Shown here piece after piece: positions 1 through 8,998 of a DNA stretch of 64,000 nt. The stretch is from Streptomyces actuosus (lineage in GTDB: Bacteria > Actinomycetota > Actinomycetes > Streptomycetales > Streptomycetaceae): the NCBI RefSeq assembly GCF_016921115.1, contig NZ_JAFFZS010000019.1, forward strand, positions 1-64,000, in the 5' to 3' direction. Position 1 is the first letter of the stretch, and every line of letters begins with the position of its first letter. A program made the translations under genes and the position numbers. Below the pieces are notes generated by a model. It did no database searches, had not been told where the DNA came from, and saw nothing but the letters and a program-made list of their open reading frames with translations.

Positions 1-86
1 TCGTGGTCGTCGCCGTGAGCGTCCTGGCGCTCGGAATGGCGGTGATCTGGCGGAGAGCTGAGCGTGCAAGGCGCCGGCTTGACTGA
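1..86 (+). CDS. C-terminal end of a membrane protein (partial)
   Basis: An open frame entering from the left edge (codons in phase from base 3) ends with TGA at 84-86. The visible tail of about 27 residues is a Val/Ala/Leu-rich hydrophobic stretch followed by a strongly basic end (WRRAERARRRLD). This is the usual look of a last transmembrane helix with a cytoplasmic positive tail. Too little is present to name the protein. It could also be a chance open frame, but the hydrophobic-then-basic pattern argues for a real gene end. Confidence 0.5.
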   Translation, partial: VVVAVSVLALGMAVIWRRAERARRRLD

Positions 87-593
87 TCTGATCGCTCAAC
101 CGGTCCACAACTATTGACAATTACTCCTACCAGGCCGGCACGTTCGTCGGCCGTTTGGCGGACTCGCCCTGCTGGCAGGCGACTTCCGGCTCATCCGCCC
201 CGTGACCGCCCTGCTGTTCCCGACTCTGACGGTCATTCAGCCGCCTCTGCCGACCGACCGGAGAGGCACCGCGCCGGCGGGTTCCGGCGGCGGCGTGCCC
301 AGGGACCGGCGCACGGTCGTCGCCGACCGCCCGTTCCTCCTCTCGCCGGCCGCGCCGGCCGCGTCGGGTTGCCGACGCGCTCGGGCCGCCCGGCCACGCG
401 CCCGGAATCGGGGTTCACCGCGGTGGCCTCGTGACCCGGCGAGCGGCACGGAGGGGTGGACGGGACGTTCGTCGGTGGACCCGGGCTGGACGGCCCACGG
501 GGCGGCCGTCCGGCCGGCGCCAGAATGGGACGTGTGCACGAACAGCGGCCCCGCGAGGGTGACCGGAGCCGATCCGGCGGCAGGGTGAGGATC
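87..593. other. 507-base stretch without a convincing gene
   Basis: Frames on both strands are open only because of the high GC content and show no recognisable domain. Bases 112-130 are A/T-richer and contain a TTGACA-like hexamer at 113-118, but no well-spaced -10 box follows. The stretch presumably holds the promoter of the lipoprotein gene starting at 594. Confidence 0.4.
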
Positions 594-1364
594 ATGAAGC
601 GTAGGCGCAGGCATGCGGCACTTCTCGCGTCCCTCGCCGTGGCGGGCGCGGTGGGCCTCGGCGCGTGCGGGGCGAGCGGCGGCACCCCCTCGGTGCCGAC
701 CGTGACCGCACCCGGCCATCCCTCCGGTGACCTGGCGAGCGGTGGGCCCACGCCGGCGGGGCCGACCAGCGGATGGGGACCGGGCATGTGGGACGACGAC
801 ACGGGCTCCGGCATGATGGGCGGCGACGGCGGCTCCTGGGCGCCCGGCATGATGGGCTCCGGCATGACGGGCAACTGGTGGCTCCCGGGCGACGGCCGAC
901 CGGTGCGGACCCTGGACCGGGCCCGCGACCGGGCCACCGCGTTCGCCGACCGGCTCGACCTGCGGGTCGGGGAGGTCATGCAGTTCACCCGCAACTTCTA
1001 CGCCCAGCTGGAGACCGGCGCCGGCCGTCAGGCCACCGAGGTGCTGATCGATCCGGCCGACGGCGCCGTGCAGATCGAGTACGGGCCGGCGATGATGTGG
1101 AACACCGACTACGGCATGCACGGCGGCAGCCGGAGCCGCACCAGCGTGTCGGCCTCCCAGGCACGCGACATCGCCCAGCGGTGGCTCCGTGCCCGCGGCA
1201 CCACGCTCACCGCGGGTGACCCGGAGGCCTTCCCGGGCTACTACACGCTGCACACCCTGCAGTCCGGGAAGATCACCGGAATGCTCTCGGTGAACGCCGC
1301 CACCGGCCAGATCTGGTACCACAGCTGGCACGGCGAGTTCGTCGGGATGAACGGCCACGCATAG
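594..1364 (+). CDS. Met-rich secreted lipoprotein with PepSY-like C-terminus
   Basis: Predicted exported lipoprotein of 256 residues. The ATG at 594 is chosen over an upstream in-frame codon at 456 because it begins a clean lipoprotein signal: basic start (MKRRRRH), hydrophobic core and a lipobox ending LGAC with Cys25. A low-complexity linker follows, then a Gly/Met-rich segment (about residues 60-90) with repeated GMMG motifs and acidic residues that could bind soft metals such as copper. The C-terminal half (about 105-256) looks like two PepSY-type modules; the second, near 185-250, has the form of an Ala/Arg-rich helix followed by beta strands and 'GQIWYHSWHG'. Metal binding is inference. 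A hairpin that includes the stop codon follows the gene. Function otherwise unknown. Confidence 0.75.
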   Translation: MKRRRRHAALLASLAVAGAVGLGACGASGGTPSVPTVTAPGHPSGDLASGGPTPAGPTSGWGPGMWDDDTGSGMMGGDGGSWAPGMMGSGMTGNWWLPGDGRPVRTLDRARDRATAFADRLDLRVGEVMQFTRNFYAQLETGAGRQATEVLIDPADGAVQIEYGPAMMWNTDYGMHGGSRSRTSVSASQARDIAQRWLRARGTTLTAGDPEAFPGYYTLHTLQSGKITGMLSVNAATGQIWYHSWHGEFVGMNGHA

Positions 1365-1441
1365 CCGACCGGGGACTGCGGAGAGCCCGTCCGGCCGAAC
1401 CCTGGCCGGGGCCGAGCGCGGCTGCCGGTCCCCGGATCGGC
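1364..1441 (+). terminator. Hairpin terminator after the lipoprotein gene
   Basis: GCCGACCGGGGAC at 1364-1376 pairs with GTCCCCGGATCGGC at 1428-1441 (13 pairs, one bulged A). The loop contains a second GGCC-type hairpin. The stem starts in the stop codon of the lipoprotein gene. Confidence 0.5.
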
Positions 1442-1538
1442 GCCGCCGGGTGTCCGCGGCGGGTGGATGACCCCACCTGGACGAGGGGAAACAGCCCTCT
1501 TACGTGCGACGTCCACCCCCCCCCGTGACGTCACAGCC

Positions 1539-1598
1539 GTGCCGCCGCACCCCGCAGGCCCGTTCTCGTGGAGGCGGTCCGGCGGGGTGCGGCGGCAC
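1539..1598 (-). terminator. Strong hairpin 3' of the XRE-MurA gene
   Basis: A perfect 17-bp inverted repeat: GTGCCGCCGCACCCCGC at 1539-1555 pairs with 1582-1598. It lies seven bases beyond the stop codon of the minus-strand gene ending at 1606, so it is its likely terminator. A perfect 10-bp palindrome (GTGACGTCAC, 1525-1534) sits just outside. Confidence 0.75.
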
Positions 1599-1605
1599 GG
1601 GCGAT

Positions 1606-3135
1606 TCAGATGTCCCGGAAGATCTCGATCTGCGCCCCGATCGTGTTCAGGCGCTCGGCGAGGTCCTCGTACCCGCGGTTGATGACGTACACGTTGCGCA
1701 GGACGGACGTGCCCTCGGCGGCCATCATCGCCAACAGGACGACCACCGCGGGACGCAGGGCCGGCGGGCACATCATCTCGGCGGCGCGCCAGCGGGTGGG
1801 CCCCTCGACCAGGACGCGGTGCGGGTCGAGCAGTTGCAGGCGCCCGCCCAGCCGGTTCAGGTCGGTGAGGTAGATGGCCCGGTTGTCGTAGACCCAGTCG
1901 TGGATGAGGGTCTTGCCCTGGGCGACGGCGGCGATCGCAGCGAAGAAGGGCACGTTGTCGATGTTCAGGCCCGGGAACGGCATCGGGTGGATCTTGTCGA
2001 TCGGTGCCTCCAGCTTGGAGGGCCGGACGGTGAGGTCCACCAGGCGGGTGCGGCCGTTGTCGGCGACGTACTCGGGGGAGCGGTCCTGGTCGAGGCCCAT
2101 CTCCTCCAGGACGGCCAGCTCGATCTCCAGGAACTCGATCGGCACCCGGCGCACCGTCAGCTCCGACTCCGTGACGACTGCGGCGGCCAGCAGGCTCATC
2201 GCCTCGACCGGGTCCTCGGAGGGGGAGTAGTCGACGTCGACGTCGATGTGCGGCACGCCGTGCACGGTGAGCGTGGTGGTGCCGATGCCCTCGACCCGGA
2301 CGCCCAGCGCCTCCAGGAAGAAGCACAGGTCCTGGACCATGTAGTTGGAGGAGGCGTTGCGGATGACGGTGGCGCCGTCGTGCCGGGCGGCGGCCAGCAG
2401 CGCGTTCTCGGTCACGGTGTCGCCGCGCTCGGTCAGGACGATCGGCCGCTCCGGTCGTACGGAACGGTCGACCTGAGCGTGGTACTGACCCTCCGTCGCC
2501 GCGATGTCCAGCCCGAACCGGCGCAGCGCGATCATGTGCGGTTCGATGGTGCGGGTGCCGAGGTCGCAGCCGCCGGCGTACGGCAGCTTGAAGCGGTCCA
2601 TGCGGTGCAGCAGCGGGCCGAAGAACATGATGATGGAGCGGGTGCGGACGGCGGCGTCGGCGTCGATCGCACCCATGTCCAGCTCGGCCGGCGGCACGAT
2701 CTCCAGGTCGACGCCGTCGTTGATCCAGCGGGTGCGCACGCCGATGGAGTTGAGGACCTCCAGCAGGCGGTAGACCTCCTCGATGCGGGCCACCCGGCGC
2801 AACACCGTGCGGCCCTTGTTGAGCAGTGAGGCGCACAGCAGCGCCACGCAGGCGTTCTTGCTCGTCTTGACGTCGATGGCGCCGGACAGGCGCCGCCCGC
2901 CGACGACCCGCAGGTGCATCGGGCCCGCGTAGCCCAGGGACACGATCTCGCTGTCCAGGGCTTCACCGATGCGAGCGATCATCTCAAGGCTGATGTTCTG
3001 GTTGCCCCGCTCGATGCGGTTCACGGCGCTCTGGCTGGTTCCGAGCGCCTCGGCAAGCTGCGTCTGCGTCCAGCCACGGTGTTGCCGGGCATCGCGGATG
3101 AGCTTGCCGATGCGTACGAGGTAGTCGTCTGCCAT
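1606..3135 (-). CDS. XRE DNA-binding domain fused to a MurA-like enolpyruvyl transferase
   Basis: The 509-residue product joins two folds. Residues 11-66 form a Cro/XRE helix-turn-helix (WTQTQLAEALGTSQSAVNRIERG). Residues about 72-505 resemble UDP-GlcNAc 1-carboxyvinyltransferase (MurA), the EPSP-synthase fold that makes the first committed peptidoglycan precursor. MurA landmarks are kept: the KxxKN motif (Lys93, Asn94) and the loop Cys in AGGCDLGTR (Cys190), which corresponds to the catalytic, fosfomycin-targeted Cys115 of E. coli. Normal MurA is about 420 residues and lacks an HTH. S. coelicolor has this same fusion next to aconitase (from memory). It may be an enzyme, a ligand-sensing repressor built on MurA, or both. 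The ATG at 3135 is immediately preceded by a dyad (3147-3164) that could be its own operator. It is divergent from aconitase. Confidence 0.9.
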   Translation of the reverse strand: MADDYLVRIGKLIRDARQHRGWTQTQLAEALGTSQSAVNRIERGNQNISLEMIARIGEALDSEIVSLGYAGPMHLRVVGGRRLSGAIDVKTSKNACVALLCASLLNKGRTVLRRVARIEEVYRLLEVLNSIGVRTRWINDGVDLEIVPPAELDMGAIDADAAVRTRSIIMFFGPLLHRMDRFKLPYAGGCDLGTRTIEPHMIALRRFGLDIAATEGQYHAQVDRSVRPERPIVLTERGDTVTENALLAAARHDGATVIRNASSNYMVQDLCFFLEALGVRVEGIGTTTLTVHGVPHIDVDVDYSPSEDPVEAMSLLAAAVVTESELTVRRVPIEFLEIELAVLEEMGLDQDRSPEYVADNGRTRLVDLTVRPSKLEAPIDKIHPMPFPGLNIDNVPFFAAIAAVAQGKTLIHDWVYDNRAIYLTDLNRLGGRLQLLDPHRVLVEGPTRWRAAEMMCPPALRPAVVVLLAMMAAEGTSVLRNVYVINRGYEDLAERLNTIGAQIEIFRDI

Positions 3136-3146
3136 GAGGCTGAGGT

Positions 3147-3164
3147 TATCTCAGATATGAGATG
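3147..3164. promoter_or_regulatory. Operator-like dyad upstream of XRE-MurA
   Basis: TATCTCAGATATGAGATG contains a perfect 6-bp inverted repeat, ATCTCA/TGAGAT, with a 4-base spacer. It lies 11 bases upstream of the ATG of the minus-strand gene, in the leader. It shares arm sequence and spacing with the dyad at 3775-3792. Confidence 0.55.
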
Positions 3165-3774
3165 GCGCTCGCCGAGGGGGCCATTCAGGTGACGGGCGGT
3201 CAGCGCGCCCTGGGTGGGCGTCGTTCGGAGGCGCCCGAGGGTGAGCCAAGAATGATGTCACCTGCTATGCCAGATATATGCATGCATGATGCGCAATGTC
3301 TGATGCAGGCCATGCGTGGCCATCGGGGGAGGTTCTCTGGAGGGCCTGATTCGGGGTCCCGACGGGGCGGGATGGCCGGGGCGCCCGTGTGCGCCCGCGC
3401 TTCAGCGTGTCGGAGTCGGGCCCCCGCGCGGCCTCGGGTTCGGGGGTGTGCGGGGCTCAGGGGTTCGGCCCGGGCTTGGCGCCGGCTTCGGTTCCTGGGG
3501 GCCGGCTCGACCCCTGGGGGCTGGTTCGGGTAGCCGGGTCGGGGTCGATCGCCAGGGCCGGGTTCGGGGGGCCGGGTGGGGGGGCCTGGAGCCGGTGCCC
3601 GAGGGGGTCGCAGGCGCGGGAGGGGGCGCGCGGTCGGTGCCCTGGAGCCTCGCATGTGGCCGCACGGGCGTCGCCCGTGGGCCGCCCTCCCGGTGGGCGC
3701 CGTTCGGTCTCGCGGCGGCATGGTGGCCGCCACGGCGGTCCGGGCATGACCATCTCGCCCCCATGTACTAGAGT

Positions 3775-3792
3775 TATCTCGACATCGAGATA
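3775..3792. promoter_or_regulatory. Operator-like dyad upstream of aconitase
   Basis: TATCTCGACATCGAGATA is a perfect 7-bp inverted repeat with a 4-base spacer, 130 bases upstream of the aconitase start. The consensus TATCTC(A/G)-N4-(T/C)GAGAT is shared with the dyad in front of the XRE-MurA gene. Confidence 0.6.
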
Positions 3793-3834
3793 TCTGCTGA
3801 GGCGCACCGCGGCCGCCAACTCAGTAAGGGTTAC

Positions 3835-3853
3835 CTAACTTAGCCTGACCTTA
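3835..3853. promoter_or_regulatory. Iron-box-like sequence upstream of aconitase
   Basis: CTAACTTAGCCTGACCTTA matches 14 of 19 positions of the IdeR/DmdR iron box in the orientation TTAGGTTAGCCTAACCTAA (consensus recalled). It lies about 70 bases upstream of the gene for this 4Fe-4S enzyme. The match is suggestive only. Confidence 0.4.
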
Positions 3854-3921
3854 TCGGATCGGCCGAGTCGGTGTGGCGGCAGGATTGCGGTGGTACGCGC
3901 ACATCAATGAAGGAGACTGTC

Positions 3922-6639
<2,718 letters not shown>

Positions 6640-6676
6640 CCGGTACGCCGCATCCCGGCGGCAGCACACGGCGCGC

Positions 6677-6717
6677 CGAGGGCCGCACCCCCCGAGGACG
6701 GGAGGGTACGGCCCTCG
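6677..6717 (+). terminator. Hairpin terminator after aconitase
   Basis: CGAGGGCCG (6677-6685) and CGGCCCTCG (6709-6717) form a perfect 9-bp stem, with further ACCC/GGGT pairing possible in the loop. It lies 38 bases past the stop codon. Confidence 0.65.
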
Positions 6718-6894
6718 TGCGTGCGCCCGCGGGACGCCCCGCGCGTTCCGCGCCTGCCGGCCGTCGGCCGCCGCCGGAACCTCGTCCCGCGCCGGGAACC
6801 TCTACAGGGCCGACTCCGCGTCCGGCTCGTTGCGGTTGCCCGGAACAGGGCGGACGGTGACGCCTCGTCGCAGGGCGAAGGCTTCGCCTCCGCC

Positions 6895-7266
6895 CTCACT
6901 GCGCACCTGGAAGGCGCCTTCCCGCAGTTGCAGGTCTTCAGTGCGCCTAAGGACGGGAGGTGGGACCGGGCCCGAGGTGCGCTGATGGCGAAGATCGCAT
7001 CCCGGGGCGGTGAGGTCCGTGAGATCACGGGGCAGTTGGGGACGGAGATCCGCGGTGCGGTGCCCGGGGGCGAGTCCGGCGGGGAGCCGGTCGCGGTCCG
7101 TTTCGTCGGCTGCGCCGGCCCCGGGTGGATGCTTCGAGGCGTGATGACCGGACCCGGTGCGGACTCCGGCCTCACCCAGGAGCACATGAGGCGGGCCTTC
7201 TTGAGGCCTGTGGCCGACATCCGCGACGCAACGCCCCTGCCCACCGGGCTCATCAGGTCGAGATGG
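6895..7266 (+). pseudogene. Decayed DUF3710-like gene
   Basis: The frame is open from 6721 to 7506, but only the middle is family-like. 'LQVFSAPKDGRWDRARG', 'GGEVREITGQLGTEIRG', 'VRFVGCAGPGWMLRGVMTGPGAD' and 'FLRPVADIRD' follow the order and spacing of DUF3710 proteins, actinobacterial cytosolic proteins of unknown role. The usual N-terminal beta-rich part is not recognisable in any frame upstream. The open frame then runs about 80 residues past the family's usual end with no similarity. There is no ribosome site. It is best read as a remnant of a DUF3710 paralogue; a divergent intact gene cannot be excluded. Confidence 0.5.
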
Positions 7267-7509
7267 CCCCATCGGGCGGGTGGAACGACACCGACACGCC
7301 GTTGTGCGACCGAGCTTGACTCCTCCGGGGACCTTGGATCGGTCGGCGCAGGCTTCCGAGGGTCCGCCACGACTTCGATCGGGTGGGCAGCGTCGGGCCG
7401 AGTGGCTCGGGAACCACGACCACCTTCGTCATCCCCGGAACGACGAACCCGACCGGTGATATGCGCAGTCGTGGCAGTCCGCAGACATGGGACGGACGGT
7501 GGGTGACCT

Positions 7510-7965
7510 GTGAGTGAGCTGGTGGAGTTCCAGATGCACGACGGCCGCGGCGGAACGGTGGGCCTTGCCGACCTGCTCACCCTGGTCCCGGGCAACGACT
7601 GGGTGTGGAGCATCCTCGATTTCGACGGTATCGGCAACGTTCCCACCGGCCTCGGGTTCGAGGAGTTCAGGGCCGAGGTGCGTGCCTCGCCGCAGGGCTA
7701 CGTCATGTCGTGGGGGCAGTTGCGGCAATTCGCCGTCGGTGTCCGGCAGTGCTTCGATCTGCTCCTCGTGGCGGCTGAGGACCGCAGTCGTCTTGCGCCG
7801 GAGAGATGGGCCGTGGACGACGACTTCGCAGAGTGCCTCGTGGTCTTCGAGGCGGTGGACAGCGGCTCATGGGAGGTGATCGTGGAGGCCGGTGTCGAGG
7901 AGGCCTTCGGCCTCGCGGCAGAGCTCCGGGCGCGCTACGTGGCGGGGTCGTGGGGGAGCGCGTGA
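7510..7965 (+). CDS. Small hypothetical protein, 151 residues
   Basis: A GTG start at 7510 with GGTGGGTGACCT just upstream. The protein is acidic and soluble, with no signal or membrane segment. It has an aromatic-rich motif (WVWSILDFDGIG), then a Trp/Gln helix (SWGQLRQFAVGVRQCFDLLLVAAE). I do not recognise the family. The small, acidic, single-domain form resembles immunity-type proteins of Streptomyces, but no toxin gene is adjacent. Codon use (GC-rich third positions) and the clean stop before a hairpin support a real gene. Confidence 0.65.
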   Translation: MSELVEFQMHDGRGGTVGLADLLTLVPGNDWVWSILDFDGIGNVPTGLGFEEFRAEVRASPQGYVMSWGQLRQFAVGVRQCFDLLLVAAEDRSRLAPERWAVDDDFAECLVVFEAVDSGSWEVIVEAGVEEAFGLAAELRARYVAGSWGSA

Positions 7966-8359
7966 GCGCTGCGCGTCATGCCGGCGTTCTGCTGCCGTGT
8001 GCTGCCCCGGATCGTCCGAGGGGGCCGCGTTCACATCGGCGGAAAACGAAACCCCGCCGGGTGCGCCGGGGCTTCCCGTGGAGGGCGGCGCGGGTCGGCC
8101 CCTGGACAGCGGGCCTCTCCCCGGTCGTCCCCTGCCTGCTGCCGCACGACCCGGCGACATCCTCCCCGCGGACGGGCACCCCGCCGACGGGGCGGCACAC
8201 CCACTCTCACCGAGGTGTGCCGCCACCTGCGGAGCCGTTTACAGACCGGTTGCGGAGCGCTACGGTCCCCAACCGAGACGGGAGCGCTCCCAACCAGCGG
8301 ACCGGAACCCGCCCCGGGGCCGCTCCCGCCTCACACCGGTCCCGGCCCGGCCGGTGCCG
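7966..8359. other. Intergenic stretch between convergent genes
   Basis: There is no gene with family features. The stretch contains the hairpin at 8048-8075. The remainder is GC-rich with no clear pattern. Confidence 0.4.
8048..8075. terminator. Hairpin between convergent genes
   Basis: GAAACCCCGCC (8048-8058) and GCCGGGGCTTC (8065-8075) pair at 9 of 11 positions with a 6-base loop. A-rich sequence precedes the stem (GGAAAAC), which gives a U run on the minus-strand transcript. It could serve genes on both sides. Confidence 0.5.
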
Positions 8360-8884
8360 TCAGGCGACGGCCGCGCCGGTGCCGCGGGCGGCGCCGATGA
8401 GGTCGGTGAGACCGGAGTCGTCGTGGACCGAGATGTCCACGAAGGCGCCCTCCGGGATGTCGAAGTCCTTCACCAGCAGGTCCACGACGTCCGAGGTGCC
8501 CGGCGGCTTGAAGGTGCCGAGGTTGTGGTAGGTGCCGCCGGAGGAGTAGCCGACCCTGACGTAGAACGTGTCGCCGTCGTTGCGGGTGTCGTAGATCCAG
8601 AGCTTCTCGCCGTACGGATGGAACTCCACCTTCCCGACGAACGCGCCGCCGGAGTACATCTCCATCTTCACGGCGAGGCCGCCGGCGTCGTGCGCGAAGT
8701 ACGTGTTGTCGAACGGGTCGGTCAGGTCGCCGCCGCTGCACGGGCAGCCGTCGGTGTCGTAGTAGTAGCTGTGGAACGCCGGGTTCGGACTGTAGGCCTG
8801 GGCCGGTGCGCTCGCGCCGATCAGGAGCGCCGCTGTTCCGGCCGTCGCCGTGAGCAGTCCCGTGAGCCGTCTGCTGATGCCCAT
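8360..8884 (-). CDS. Small secreted protein, 174 residues
   Basis: The ATG at 8884 is chosen because it starts a typical Sec signal peptide (MGISRRLTGLLTATAG, cleavage expected after APAQA near residue 30). The in-frame upstream start at 8944 would add a charged leader. The mature part of about 144 residues is rich in Tyr, Asp and Gly and has a CPC pair, which may form a disulfide or bind metal. Its beta-type segments look like a small extracellular beta-sandwich. No known family is recognised. It is 114 bases past the stop of the minus-strand mannosidase gene. Confidence 0.75.
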   Translation of the reverse strand: MGISRRLTGLLTATAGTAALLIGASAPAQAYSPNPAFHSYYYDTDGCPCSGGDLTDPFDNTYFAHDAGGLAVKMEMYSGGAFVGKVEFHPYGEKLWIYDTRNDGDTFYVRVGYSSGGTYHNLGTFKPPGTSDVVDLLVKDFDIPEGAFVDISVHDDSGLTDLIGAARGTGAAVA

Positions 8885-8998
8885 CCGTGCCTCGTCCCCC
8901 TCACGTCGGCGGGCCGCCCGGCGTTCACCGGGCGGCGCGGCCATTGTGGGGCATGGGACGTCCTCGGGGTACCCGGCGTTCGGGTGCGGGCGTCGGGA

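Larger units (their letters stand above)
3136..3921. other. 786-base divergent regulatory gap between XRE-MurA and aconitase
   Basis: No gene is convincing here. The frames on both strands at about 3200-3840 are made of G-rich simple sequence. From the left, the gap holds an operator-like dyad (3147-3164), an A/T-rich patch with the palindrome ATGCATGCAT (3278-3287), a G-rich tract with many GGTTCGGG-like words (about 3410-3620), a second dyad (3775-3792) and an iron-box-like sequence (3835-3853) in front of aconitase. Confidence 0.6.

Noticed and set aside
3200..3838. Several open frames between XRE-MurA and aconitase on both strands
   Set aside because: All are Gly/Pro/Arg-rich translations of the G-rich tract, without ribosome sites.
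6802..7272. Minus-strand frame opposite the DUF3710 remnant
   Set aside because: Its end (GVTVRPVPGNRNEPDAESAL) looks protein-like, but the opposite strand has a matching family core, and this frame has no recognisable domain.
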